Part shown: positions 31,701-43,588 of the stretch, in pieces
How positions within the stretch are numbered: the first letter of the stretch is position 1
Layout: every line of letters starts with the position of its first letter
Origin: Puccinia triticina
Lineage: Eukaryota; Basidiomycota; Pucciniomycetes; Pucciniales; Pucciniaceae
DNA: 64,000 bases
Direction of reading: 5' to 3'
Assembly: GCF_026914185.1 (NCBI RefSeq)
Contig: NC_070564.1
Span: 3,348,001 to 3,412,000, forward strand
Position numbers and translations under genes: made by a program
The notes under the pieces: model-generated
What the model saw: only the letters and a program-made list of their open reading frames with translations
Databases searched by the model: none
Told to the model about the DNA's origin: nothing

Positions 31701-32080
31701 TGTTGAAATTCCCTCCATCAATCTTCTGCGCAGTGAGGTGTGCGGTAGGCCTGCAGTACAACTCCTTTATGACATCATGAGTGCCAATACTCTAAATCTA
31801 GAGCGCCTTTGTGGAAGTCCTACTGCGCCAGGTGGTAGGCAGAGCGTTGAGGGGATGGGTGCTGTTGAGGCTGCCCTTGTGGGTGGTCCGGAAAAGTGAT
31901 GAGGATCGTGTAAGCAAGGAGGTAAAAAGGTATTTTATTGGTTTGTATCAGACTTTGTTCTCATCTCACATTTTCTGTTCCTGTTTCAGTTAGGTAAAAA
32001 CCATTTCTATTGTTCTCATTGTATTTATTTTTCTCCTCATTTATTCACTGAAATCTGTTTCATTTAGCCAAACTTTGTCG
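31701..32080 (+). repeat. Copia-A 3' LTR
   Basis: 380 bp from TGTTGAAATTCCC to AACTTTGTCG, followed by ACTTC (32081-32085). The last base is G where the 5' copy has A. An LTR-like fragment at 60181-60310 matches its middle part. Confidence 0.8.
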
Positions 32081-32085
32081 ACTTC

Positions 32086-34615
32086 TGGCAGGTTGCTTTT
32101 TGAAAATGAATCACAACTTGTTTCCTTGCATGGATTTTTGTGCCAAGTTTTCAGTTGCCTTACTATCATCCTTGAAACATTTTGCCGAATTAGATCTAAG
32201 CCTTGTGATATTTTTTCTATGATCTGTTCACAGACAGATTTCTCCTGTGATCTGTTCACGGACAGCTGACCCCGAAGAATCAGACATCCACCTTGCAACC
32301 AAAAAATATAATGGGGATACCTTTTAACCAAGGTGATCTTTTATTCTTCTTGAATTTTCTTGAGTAATAAAGCATGCTGAATGTTTGCAACCTGATGGTA
32401 ATCTTTTTGCTTGCACCTCTTTCATTTGTTCTTTCTACCAAGCTCCCACAAAGCTGTGCAATCTTTGATGTTGTTTTGGGTAGGCTCCTTCACATGTTAA
32501 ATTTCTCATGGTTTGGATTTTGGCCAAAGGAGACTACAGTTGAGGCTCTTGAAATTCTTGCAGAGCTGATTGCTTGCAGGCCATTGACTCAACATTTCAA
32601 GCAGACCCAATATAGCATCTGCCAGTGGAAAAACTGGCATGGAAAATCATGCACATTCAATTGATAGCAAATATTTCAAAAAACTACTCTGCACATCATG
32701 CCTGGAACAATCAAAGATATGATGATTCAATATAAAATCAGCCCAGAGAGAAACAGAACTTTGAGTGAGAATAACATGAGAAGATTGAAATTGATACCCA
32801 AGATTATTCACTTAACATGTCAAGCAGAACCAACCTGGGGAATGCATACTGGAAAACTGACATGGAGATTAATGAGGATTTAATCCAAAAGAACTTTTAG
32901 AGAGGAATTTAATCCAAGTTTCTTAAATCCACACAAATGTGGAGACCTAGATCTAAGTTTTGGCGTATTTGGATTTACAAATCACATAACAGAAGAGCAC
33001 ACAATTTAGATAATACACACAGCTGTTCAAAATATGCCCAAAGACCCAAAGGCCCTATGGATGACCCTCCAGCTGTGCCAGAGCAACAAGCAAAAAAGGG
33101 CCGGTTGTGAAAGAGCTGTCAAGGAGGGGCCTAATCAAGCAACTAGGGGGCTTCCAGGGAGGGGGCGGACAAAACCGGAACCCCGGTTTTGTCCGCCCAC
33201 ACTGACTGTTTTGTTTATTTTGGTTGGAGGAACCCTGTTTGAAGGGCAAGAGAAAGCCTGCAAGTCCCAATTCCTGCACTCAATACCCAATGTGTTCCAA
33301 GCATCCTGGGAGAAGCAGATTCTCCTCAAGGTTCACTTGCTTGCGGATAAGTTACTGTCTCAACCCAATAAATTCTACCAAAAGCAGCAGATGAAGAATG
33401 AAGCTGGGCCAGCTGGATGCATGATTGATTCCTTGGCCTGCTCCTCCTACCTCCCTCTGGAGAGATCACTAATGTGCTGTCATATTTGCAATATGCAGCC
33501 ATTTATCTATTGAAATTGAAAATTTAATGTGACATAATGCTCCCCACCTATGTCAATGTTGTACATATCTTAAAGTGGATACAGGTGCAGTTGAGGAATA
33601 GCTTTTCATCTCATATCACAATCACACAAAAAAGAGACTGCAAGGTTGAGTTGGTGGTTAGAACACCTGGGGCCAGTATAGTGGGGGTATCTTGGGGGTT
33701 TTTGAGGTGGGTTTGGTGGGGCGGGTGGAGAAAGTGTGACAATTGTCAGCTAGCAGAGGTTGAGGGGCCTTGGGCGCTGCAGCGGCGGAGCCACCTTGGC
33801 CTCTAGTTTTAGATAAAACACACCAAAAATTCACTGTTAAATATTTAATACATCCAAAGTTTTCAAATTTACTACCAAATCTTTGTGTTCAGAAGTGAAT
33901 TTATTTTAGAAAACGGATCCATCAGGAATTTTGCCAAAGAGTTTTAACAGAATCCTCTATTGCAAGATCATATATCAAGTTGATCTACATGCTTGATGTA
34001 TTTCTTATGAAATTAGGGAACACACGGCTGAGCTGCACTACCAATCAGGAAATGATCACCGGTTACCAGCCTCAGCGCCATTGGCGGTTAGAGATCCAAA
34101 CACCAGGTCTGTATCACCGGGGACCAACACCCTCAAATGAAACAATGGAACACAACTTTTTTTTAATTGCAAACCAAGTGCCACACAACAAACACAATGG
34201 AACCAAATAACCAATTAACCAAAATCTATGCTCCACTGCATCAGGCAAGCCTTAATAATGTCCAAATTCAAAACATTCACTGTCTCCTTAGTAGGGTTCT
34301 GCCAGGAAGTTTGAAAGGTAAAGAAATTATTGAATAATTAAAATTGTATGCAAGTGCTGAGAAAGCTCCCCTGGTATAACCCCATGATTAATCAAAATAT
34401 ATTATACAGGAGTAATACAAGAAACCATTGTTTCTGAAAGCAGTTGAAAATAACTTGCAGTGTGGTTGTACTCATTTTTTTCACGAGTTACAGTACTTTA
34501 TACAGTCAAGTTGGGGTTGGTATCAACATGATATCAGACCCTTTCCAACATGAATTCATAAAAATTCAGCATAGATTGAGAGTAAATTCAGTACAAAATT
34601 AAGCATAACTTCAGG
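32086..34615. other. Intergenic, no gene recognised
   Basis: Several frames of 60-160 codons are open here (for example 33034-33513 +), but none shows a known motif, good codon periodicity or context. A perfect hairpin lies at 33163-33198. The rest is AT-rich. Confidence 0.35.
33163..33198. repeat. Perfect 16-bp stem hairpin
   Basis: GGGCGGACAAAACCGG and its exact inverse are separated by four bases (AACC). It lies in a GC-rich island within AT-rich DNA and could be the core of a small palindromic element. Confidence 0.75.
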
Positions 34616-35840
34616 TTAAATTTCCACAATAGATCTTACAGGTTTCCTAAAGACAGGTGATGGCACTGGCACGCAAGTGCTGAGCAAACTTCCGTGGTGA
34701 GTGGCTACTAATTCAGACAAGTCTACATTGGCATTTTTCAATCTGCACATTACATCATGTTCTAGATCATTGGGGCACTTTTTCAAAATTTTCTTAGTGA
34801 AAGATTTCTGAGAGGGTTGGTTGTAAATACAGCCAATCCTTTTCTTCTGAGTTAGACACCATTTGTGTGGATTATCTTTAGTGGGATCAAGGAAATCACT
34901 CTCATATGCAGCTAGCATGTTATCCTCCCAGACATCTGTACCAAACTGTTTATAATGAATCAGTGTTTTCCACTCTTCCCAGCTTACTTTTCCGACAGAT
35001 TTCTTTTTTCTGACAAACCAATCCAAAGCTATGTCTTCAAATAAACTTGGCAATCTAGAAGTTACTGCTTTGTGATTAGCTCCGTAGCACTCAAGTAGAT
35101 GATCTACATAATCAATGAATTATATGTGATCATATTCTCCTTCTCTAGAGAATTTAGGCCATTCATGGGAGGCATTAGTTTTCTGTTGGCTGCTGCGTCC
35201 AGATTACTCAAATATGAAGTGGTCTTTCTCAATTGGTCTTGGTACGGCTGAGAATATTGAGCCTGGTTTTGGTGGAGGGGGTCCAGTTGGTTCCTCTTCT
35301 TTCAGAGGGAGAGATCTCTCTTTGTGCTGGAACACTTTGCTTTTGGTATTCAGCAGAGGATTATTGAAGACTACTTCCTCTGTCTGAGCAGATTTGGGGC
35401 TGTGAATCAGGTGCAGGGGAGTTTGTATTCTTGCACTGCCCAAGTAAGTGTATTGCAGGTGGAGAGAGAAAAGGAATCTGTTCTCTGCTAAGTACAACTA
35501 TAAGAAGAAGAGAGGAAAAATAATGAAAAGCTTACCAGGCTTAGAGAGAAAAGGAATCAGTTCTCTGCTGAGCCAGGGAAGGAAGAGGAACAGGTTAAGT
35601 ATCTAAGTGGGAAATGTCTTGTGTCACCTTGTGAACCCCAAGAGAGGGAGGTGTTTTACAGCCGAACTGATGTCTATATCAGCAAGTTTTTCCTGTAGAC
35701 TCTGATTTGTCTCAGCCATATTTTTAAGGCTTTTTGCAATTTGACTTATTTTATTCCTAACTAGAGGCCAAGGCGGCTTTGCCGCTGCAGGGGGAGGAAT
35801 TTTGCCATTTCCAACCCCCCTAATAATAAACATGGATAAA
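34616..35840 (-). pseudogene. Gypsy-B gag relic
   Basis: The main piece (34616-35053) reads like a retrotransposon capsid region: EDIALDWFVRKKKSVGKVSW, EEWKTLIHYKQFG and an ending with VPSPVFRKPVRS. Upstream pieces in other frames (35204-35450; 35660-35833 with SQIAKSLKNMAETNQSLQEK, a likely coiled coil) may be its N-terminal part. An LTR-like fragment separates them. No pol follows to the left. The gypsy assignment rests on the W-rich capsid pattern and is moderate. Confidence 0.5.
35450..35660. repeat. LTR-like fragment related to the solo LTR at 6392-6711
   Basis: It shares TTCTCTGCTGAGCCA(A/G)GGAAGGA, CTTACC.GGCT.AGAGAGA and GTCACCTTGTGAACCCC with the solo LTR and ends in TTTTACA. It sits inside the gag relic. 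Confidence 0.6.
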
Positions 35841-37219
35841 TGGATGTAATCAAATATAAAATTGTGTTGATTTTATTTTTGATTCAGTGCAGTTTTATCA
35901 AAGTCAAAGATTATGTTGAGGGTAAGAGTGATGAGAAAGTAAAATCAGAAGTTTAAAAAAAATTACTTGCCAGTTGGTAAAATGAAAAGATGGTCAGTAA
36001 AATGACCTTACAAAGCTAGCAAATTGGTTATTGGGTAAATTTGAAGCTAACAAAATATCACCCATTCTCTCATTTTTCCTGTACACAAAAAGAAAAGGTG
36101 AAAAATATGGTGTTGTTTGTTGTGGTATATAAGAACCACCTTGGTAATCATCTTGCCGCTGGAATCCAGCCCGGTTCAAGTTGCCTTCTGAATTGGGGTG
36201 CTCTGGAAGCGTCCAATGATAAACAGAGGGTACGGCAAGCAAGGACTGATGGCACTTTAGTAATGGACGCAGAAGGCCTGTGGCTGGCAGGAAGAGATGG
36301 GAAGGCTCTTATGCACGTTTAAACTCCCGGCTCATGAAGTAACATGGATGGGGAACTTTTCTTGTCAGCCGGTGCACAACCGCGCGTCAAGAATGTTGAG
36401 TTGATTAAGATTGAACTTGTGGGAGTCAAATGTGACAAGCAAAATGACCTGCCGCGTGGCTATTTCAAATAGGACGACTCAAAAAGGTGCACAGCTTGAA
36501 TGGTGTGCCTCCCTTGGGCGCGCAACCGCTTCTCGCCGCGAATTTGGTCTGCTGGTAAAATTTGAGAGTTTGTGTTAACCCCAAAATCAATCCTACAATG
36601 CTGGACTTAAGTGCCTGTAAGATACAGACTATCATTTTGGTCAGGAGAATTGGTTCAAAGACAAGTGTCAGGGGAGTTTGATGAGACATCAGTTCACAAG
36701 TCAAATACCTTGATAGATGAAGGGACAAGCTTTTATTAATTGACCTGCTTTTTCAGGTCTTTCCATGTCCCATCAACATCAGTCGCATGTGCAGTGACAC
36801 CAAGATTTGCTAGAGAGATTGAATGAGGTTAAGAGCCACATTTCTAGGTGTATGAAGGCGTTGAGCAAAGACGTACAATTTTTGCCGACCTCTAGGCATG
36901 CTTTTTCAACTTCCAATGCAAAGATATTCATCCGGTCAATCATAAACCAGTCCGAGTTGGGCTAGCTGGTGATGCCGCGGGCTTGAGGCACTTGGGTGGG
37001 TGGCAGTCCCACTGGAAACAATGAAGGGTTGGGGAAGAATGGCGAGCAGGGCAGGTGGTTGGGCCAAGCTGGATTGTAGGGTCATGGCGGTCGGCGGCAT
37101 GGCAATGTGGCGTTGGGACTCAGCGTGGCAACTTGGCGTAGGGACTGGTGGTTGAGTCGGCTTGCTTTGGAGAAGGATGAGGTATAAAAAGAGGTAGCTT
37201 GTGGACGATTGAACGCCAG

Positions 37220-37256
37220 GCAAATCCCCCGGCTGTGTTTCCAGCGGGGGATTTGC
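37220..37256. repeat. Hairpin with 12-bp perfect stem
   Basis: GCAAATCCCCCG and CGGGGGATTTGC are separated by 13 bases. Confidence 0.7.
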
Positions 37257-37999
37257 TTCACCCCATCCGCTGTTGTACTTGCGCAGTTTGGCGGGGATCA
37301 TTCGGTGGCCCCCCTTTGCTTAACCGCTGGGGGTCATCCTCCCACTTTTTTTTTAACCCCGCTGGACTGGGATGGACAGTGGGCCACAATACCAGGGCTA
37401 GCTTGGTTGGGTGGCAGGTTGCAATTATTTTACTATGTGATTTTTGTTGTGATATTTTATATGTGATTTGTGTTGTAATTTATTTTTGGGGAAACCTGTA
37501 CTCTTTTGCTCATGTTTTTTGTAGAGGGGAATCCCTGAATTTTATTTTTTATTTTTGATAATATGTAGGGAGAACCCTTGAATTTTTTTTCTATGATTCT
37601 CAGGCTTTAATATACTTGGATTTCTCCAATGTCTTGGCAAAACTCAGGAATTCTAACAAAGTGTTCTTGAGAAAAATCCATGGCATGACTAACAGCAGAT
37701 TCATGGGTTTTGATGATAGAAGTATGGTGTTCCACAATTTTTCTGCTCATAAACTTGTATTGGTTACTAGTGTTACTAAGCAAAGTAGACAAATTTCCGT
37801 ACAAGTTATCAAACATCTACATATAACTAAAGAAATGGCCTCTGAGGGCCAAACAAACCAGTACAAATACCTGTCATGCGAGTAACGCCGGCGTCAATAT
37901 CCTGTACAAATTCTGTGATGCGAGTAACACCGGCGTTGATGTTCTTTTTGTACTGACATTTCTTTTTTTTTTAGCAGTGATTGTTTAAACGGACTCCCT

Positions 38000-38480
38000 C
38001 AGGTCCCTCTCACAATCCGTCCGAGCAGTGATCTGCTGGAACAGACTCCCTCAGTTCTGTCTCTGAATCCGTCCAAGCAGTCACACTCGCTGGGGTTTGT
38101 TGACTCTGTTCATCAATTTGGACTTGCTGGGGTGTGTTACTCCGTTCATCGGACTCTAGAAATGGGTTACCCAGTCCGTTCAGGGTAACCAACTCCCTTC
38201 AACGGACTTGCTGTGGGTTGTGTGGACTCTGTTCAACAGACTCTCTCAGGGATGGTTACCCAGTCTGTCCATCCAGATTGCTTAGGTAGACATCCACACC
38301 TAATTAATCTCCATGGGTAATCAACCTCATTGTCCATTTCCATGACAATTCTGCTTCATTGGACTCGGCTACACACAAACAACTGAGTCTGTTGAAGCAA
38401 TCTGCTTCATCAAACACCACTACACACAACAACCAATTCCGTTGAAGCAATCTGCTTTGTCTGTTACACATCTACAACCC
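38000..38480. repeat. Degenerate CCGTTCAACGGACT-type repeats
   Basis: Short blocks such as GACTCTGTTCAACAGACTC, CTCCGTTCATCGGACTC and GTTGAAGCAATCTGCTT recur with variation. Each is weakly palindromic, again like the foldback interiors elsewhere. No boundaries could be set. Confidence 0.5.
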
Positions 38481-39401
38481 TGAGGATTTTACCCCTCTGC
38501 ACCTCCATGTCAGAACATATATAACCACACATTGTGCTGTTAGTTCCCTCAACCAATCCACTCATCAGACACCACCCATTACCTTTGATTAGCCACCGGA
38601 AACTTTGTTTAAATTCCGCCCCTGAAAAAAAATCTCATTGACAGGGTAAAATAAACTATGATTTTGATTTTTTTCCGGGGTTTGTTTTTGTATCGGAAAA
38701 AAATCATCCCTAGCTTGATTTGTGTGGTCAAGTTTAACATGCAAAATTTCAGATAAACTTATTTTTCATCACCATGTTGCCATGATATAATTTTCCACAG
38801 GATTAATTTGAAAATCTCAGTAAAAAAATTATGATTGTGTTTTTCAGTTTTTCATCCCATTCCTTTCCCTGATATCTCTTTTCCCTCATATCTCTTATTT
38901 TTTATCCCATCCCCATTCTTGACTCTTTCTTTCCATGCTCCATTATTGATCCATTCATGTCTCACTTTTTTCAAATTTTCCATGTTGGAAAAACATCATC
39001 TGCAATGTAATTTGTGTGTCAAAGTGTAAATGCTTATATTTAGTGCCATCCACTAAGAGGTTAAAAATCAACTGATTGGTCATGAGTGTTTTTGCATTAA
39101 CAACATGACCAACATGTTTTTTTGTTCCATTGTGTCTCCAGTTTTTTCCCCTTCCTTCCTATCCTATTTCCTTGACCTCAAGTTCCCTTATGGCCAGCTA
39201 CTTCCCTTGATTGTAATCCAGTCCAATGAAATATTAATCGTGATTTGTTTATCATTGTGTCTCAAAATTCATCATTAATCTTTCCCAATGAAAATTTCAG
39301 ATATAATCTCAATCCTTGCAGAAAAAAAAAACATGGAATGTTACATTCTTCACATCCACAACATCTCAATTGATTTCTATATCTCATACCAGTGGACAAG
39401 C

Positions 39402-39640
39402 ATGAATCAAGCATAGTAAAATTTTCAATAGTGGATTGTTCCGACTATTTAGATATAAGTCTCATGTTGTACATTCAGTTTGACACAAAGTAGAGGAAAA
39501 AACAGGAAGAAAAATGTTCCATGAACCAAGCATAGTAAAACTTTCAATATTCAATCGGTCCAACTATTTAGACATGAGTCTCATGTTGTACATTCAGTTC
39601 AATACTAAGTAGAGGAAAAAAAGTGGAAGAAGAAGCTTCC
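39402..39640 (+). repeat. ~119-bp tandem duplication
   Basis: ATGAA(T/C)CAAGCATAGTAAAA starts at 39402 and again at 39521. Both copies continue with ACTATTTAGA.AT(A/G)AGTCTCATG and end in AAGTAGAGGAAAAAA. Confidence 0.75.
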
Positions 39641-39753
39641 CATGGTACTGGATGCATGGATGATAATTGGATGAGTGAGCTTTATGATCATTGCCCAAGA
39701 TTCCGGATCGGGAAAGCTGATCAAAAAGGACTTACAACGCTGGCCGCGGGTGT

Positions 39754-40960
39754 TCAGAACTTGGTGCGCTTGTTGGCATCCCCTTTGTCACAAGTGGCAC
39801 TTCGTTTTAAAAGCGGATCAACCGATGCCAACAATTGGTCTGGAACATTGGAGGAGCTACTTGAGTTGCTGATGCGTGCCTCTGCAGTGGCATGAGTTGA
39901 TAGAGTAGAGTGCGAGTTGTCCGCACTGTGAGCTGCGGCGAGTTGACCGTCTTGATGTTTATTCTTGCTAATGATGTTGAAGATGGCTTGGCTACGTAAC
40001 CTTTCCGCACGCAAGTTGGTAACGTCAGAGCGTAAATCACGATAAGGTCCGTGGGATTGAAAGAGTCGCTTGACTCGTCCTTCAAATTCTTTTCTGTCTG
40101 TAATTAATTGAGTTGGGTCCATGGTCGAGATGACCTCAGCAATTAGTTCATTTTCCATAGTTGTGAGTTTTGCGAGTTTATCTTTGTAAGTCCCAGTGCC
40201 ATTGGAGGGGGCTGACAAAATTAATTCCATCTTGTGGGGGGAGAGTCCTCCCAAAACATCCGAGTATTTGAAAATGGCTGAAGTGGCCGCATTGAATACG
40301 GTCAAGTTTAATTCTTGAGAGAAAAACACAAGGGATTGGGCGCAAGGAACTTGATTGATGGTATTCGCAGAAGTGGCGAGTCCAGATTCGTCAGCTGGAT
40401 GAGGCAACTTAGGACGCAAAATCTTCCCCTGGATGCGAAACAAAGCGCGTTCAATTCAATCACAGTGTTTGGGAAGAGTTTTGCTAGCAAGTGTCTCGAT
40501 ATCCTCTTGGAGATCGGTGATATTGCTGAGAAGCTTTGAGATGCCCTCCTCGACGGTGAGACGGTTGAGGTGGCGGTAGGTTGGATCAAAAAGCATATCC
40601 TTGGAGACTTGAAAGGGAACAACGCAGGGTGCATCATTCTGACCAAGAAGGCGAACAGGAACGGTACCACCAGATTCAAGGTGTGAGAGCAATGCCGTGG
40701 CACGGTTTTCAAGCGCAAAGAATTGTGTGGGGATTGTGGAGAGGGTAAGATGTTTGAGGTTTTCAGATATGATGTGAGCCCGTGCGTTCATGATTACGAG
40801 GCAATGAGAGAAGGCAAGATGGTTTGCGATCTCGGGATCTGGGAAGCATAAATTTAATAGAAATCAGTACCAATAGCAACAAAAGAAGTTCGGTGACTCA
40901 CCTACACCAGGAAAAGAAAATAGTCCCTTGGAGACAAGTGACATTTGACAGCTTTGGTTG
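39754..40960 (-). pseudogene. Unrecognised gene relic with one intron and one internal TGA
   Basis: A single frame runs from 40838 to 39754 (about 360 codons), broken only by TGA at 40456-40458. An intron with GTGAGT donor and CCCAG acceptor lies at 40839-40901. Skipping it keeps the frame open into an upstream exon (..FSFPGVD then PEIANHLAFSH). The protein is hydrophilic with a helical middle (TVEEGISKLLSNITDLQEDIETL, RVKRLFQSHGPYRDLRSDV), a Ser/His-rich linker and a basic end (DKGDANKRTKF). I do not recognise it. Its setting among TEs suggests an accessory TE gene or a captured gene. Confidence 0.5.
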
Positions 40961-41265
40961 CAGCTCCAAAGTGGCTCTGATCCTGTGTCACCTGTGTCCT
41001 TGGTGCTCAGTATGTTTTAGTGGTTTATGTACATACATATCCTCATTGCACAGTGCTCACTGGCCCAGTTCAAGGATCCCCAGTGCCACCCAGCATTGTT
41101 CATTCTGGCACAGTTCTGCACTAACAGTAAGCCACTGAGCTAAGAGCCTATGACTGTTGTGAAAGTTCAACAAGCCTGCTAGGCCTGCCTTGCTATGTAC
41201 ATACAGCAAAGGCAGGGAAGTTTGTGCTGTTACACACATATGTATGTAAATACTTCCCCTGATCC
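40961..41265. other. Spacer left of the GC-rich foldback element
   Basis: No gene. TATGTACATACAT motifs flank it (near 41027 and 41195). Confidence 0.35.
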
Positions 41266-42309
41266 GCAAAATGGGCGTTGATCAACGCATGCCCGTCCTC
41301 CGGGGGCACGCCCACACCCACACCCTTTGAAAAGGGTGTGTGGGGCCGCATGCCCTGTATTTGCCAAGGGCGTGCACGTCCCTGTATGGGTGTGCACCTT
41401 GCCTGCACACCAAGAGCCCCTCAGACAGCAGGCATACACATCCCTGCTCGCCGAGAGCCCCTCGGCGATCAGGCTTACGCATCCCTGCTTGCCGAGAGCC
41501 CCTTGGCAATCAGGCTTACACATCCCTGCTTGCCGAAGGCTCCTCGGCGAGCAGGCATCTGCATCTCTGCTCGCCAAGAGCCCCTCGGCGAGCAGGCATA
41601 CACATCTCTGCTTGCCGAGAGCCCCTCGGACAGCAGGCATAGCTCGCCTAGAGCCCCTCGGCGAGCAGCTGTACGTGGCGAGCAGTTATACTTGCACCTG
41701 CCCGCCAAGGGGCTCTCTTGGAGCAGGCTCGGCGGGCAGGTGTATGTATACCTGCTCGCCAAGAGGTAAGCCCCTTGGCGGGCAGGTGTATGTATACCTG
41801 CTCGCCGAGAGGTAAGCCCCTTGGCGAGCAGGTTCGGCGGGCAGGTGCATGTGTGCCTGCTTGCCGAGGGGCTCTTGGCGAGGTAACCCCTTCGGCGAGC
41901 AGGTATACTTGCTCAGGGGGCAGGTGTATGTGTGCCTGCTTGCCGAGAGGCTCTCAGCGGGCAGGTGTATGTATGCCTGCTCGCCCGCCCGCCGAGGGGC
42001 TCTCGGCGAGCAGGTATACTTGCACCTGCCCGCCGAGGGGCTCTTGGCGAGCAGGGATGTGTCTGCCTGCTTGCCAAGAGGTATCTCTCTCGGCTAGCAG
42101 GCACGGGGCACACCCCTGCACGCCCATACAGGGGCATGCATGCCCTTGCACCCCCATACAGGGGTGTGCACGCCCTCCGCAAATACAGGTTGTGTGGCCC
42201 CACATGCCCTTTTTGAAGGGTTTGCGGCCCTGTGCGGCCCCACACGCCCTTTTCGGAGGGTGTGGGCGTGGGCGTGCACCAGGGGGACGGGCATGTGTTT
42301 ATCAACACC
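41266..42309. mobile_element. GC-rich 1.0-kb foldback element made of GGCGAGCAGG palindromes
   Basis: The outer arms match as inverse copies for about 130 bp (GGGCGTTGATCAACGCATGCCCG and GGGTGTTGATAAACACATGCCCG on the other strand), including a CACACCCTTT..AAAGGGTGTG hairpin on each side. The core is a tandem of units of about 54 bp with GAGCCCCTCGGCGAGCAGGC on the left and the inverse on the right. Long open frames occur in all six frames only because the repeat lacks stops. No target duplication was found. The build equals that of the other foldback elements but the sequence is unrelated. Confidence 0.75.
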
Positions 42310-43588
42310 CTTGTCCTAGTGCCAATGTAGATAGAGAGGTGTTGAATAACTCAGGTGTTGCTTGAGCAGATGCACATCACAAGCTGTGTGTGCACATGGC
42401 AGAATGAGCTACACTAGCCGCTGCTGGCTGTGCAAGGCAAGCAAATGTATACTCAGTTATTGCATTTGTGCTATGATGTACCAGCTGTGGATAGATGCTG
42501 GATAGATGGCCAGAGCTGTTCAAATGTCACTTACTGCCAAAGGAACATTGTTTTTTCCTGGTGCTAACTCGCCGTGAGTTTTGTTGCGGGCTGAGGGACC
42601 AGGATGAAATATGGGATAACATTAAAATTAAATTGTTCCCTAATACGTGTATAACAGGAGCTAAATTTGTTTGTCAACTCACCCTGAGAGCGCTTTTCAG
42701 CTTGGGGTGGGGCTGTAAGGCAATGGAAAAATCACAAATGAGGTGGTCAGTGTTGAGGCACATACTTGAGGCGCATGTGATCAATGAGAGGTGCAGAACT
42801 CACCGTCCCTTGGATCTGCAGTTTGTTGCGCGGCTGGGGAGTGATCAGGAGCTTTGGAAGGAGTGATCAACATCTTCTGCTGGATATGATCAAATAAAGG
42901 CGGCTTGTAGGGGAGTACTAGGAAAAGAAGTCAAGGAGACCTTCAGGAGGCAGGAAGATAATGATCAGGAATTAATTGTTAGAGATCAAAGTGCGCGTAA
43001 CAACTATGCTCAGGTCTGGCTTGGAGCAGCAAACGTGAATTGAATCATGAGATTGGAGAACAATGGCCGATGGTGCAGTGTTGGAGTTTGTTGGAGAACA
43101 ATGGCCAATGGTGCGGTGTCGGAATTAGGAAGGAAGATATTAGTACATAAAACATGATGTATGTATTGTGTTTTGGCATTCCGTCACCCCATAACTATGG
43201 CACTCAACTTCGCTCTTGAAGTCCAACCGTGGCCGGATCATGCTGTAAAGTGAACAAGGGGGGGAGATTGGTACTCTCCAAGAAGAGAATTGGCAAGGCT
43301 GACTGGCACCAATGATCAAGGCGAGGCAATGGGCAAGGAGTTCATGTGTTGTATAAGCAAGAAAAAAATGTGATCGCAAAAGTGGACAATTAGCTGCCAC
43401 GAGCAAGTATTTATTCACAAGGTGGGAATATAAAATTATGTACATGGTAGAAAAGTAAAGATAATGTGAAATGGAAGGAATTCACGGGTGGGATCATTGA
43501 GGCGCAGCAGGCACGTGAAACAAAAATTAAAAGTATAAAAGAAGATTATGTACATGTTAGAAAAATAAAGTATCATGATTTAAGAGGG
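42310..43588. other. Intergenic, no gene recognised
   Basis: Frames at 42495-42866 (+) and 43140-43445 (-) are open but show nothing known. A repeated TTGGAGAACAATGGCC(G/A)ATGGTGC(A/G)GTG occurs at 43041 and 43091. A purine run AACAAGGGGGGGAGA (43249-43267) could be a polypurine tract of a lost retroelement. Confidence 0.35.

Larger units (their letters stand above)
8817..32080 (+). mobile_element. Copia-A: Ty1/copia retrotransposon, 23.3 kb including nested insertions
   Basis: It is bounded by LTR ends (TGTTGAAATTCC.. to ..AACTTTGTCR) and by the 5-bp duplication ACTTC at 8812-8816 and 32081-32085. Gene order after the 5' LTR is gag, protease, integrase, RT, RNase H, as in Ty1/copia. Nested inside are Gypsy-A (in the 5' LTR), a MITE at 18467-18675, Copia-B at 20433-26228, a tRNA-like insert near 26600 and a hAT transposon at 26991-31126. 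The coding parts carry many stops, so it is dead and is the oldest insertion in the nest. Confidence 0.8.
35841..39401. other. Gene-poor AT-rich stretch
   Basis: No gene recognised. On the minus strand 36760-36945 reads without stops for about 55 codons (WFMIDRMNIFALEVEKACLE) and may be an exon relic of an unknown TE gene. A near-perfect hairpin is at 37220-37256. GCGAGTAAC(G/A)CCGGCGT occurs twice near 37879 and 37920. 38550-39400 is T-rich with nothing visible. Confidence 0.35.

Noticed and set aside
36041..37558. Small frames on both strands as host genes
   Set aside because: Short, overlapping on opposite strands, without recognisable domains or introns.
41230..42365. Several long open frames in all six frames, with Arg/Pro/Ala-rich repeats
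   Set aside because: They arise because the GC-rich foldback repeat lacks stop codons; no start context, domain or non-repeat content.
42495..43445. Two moderate open frames as genes
   Set aside because: No motifs and no supporting context; codon content unremarkable.
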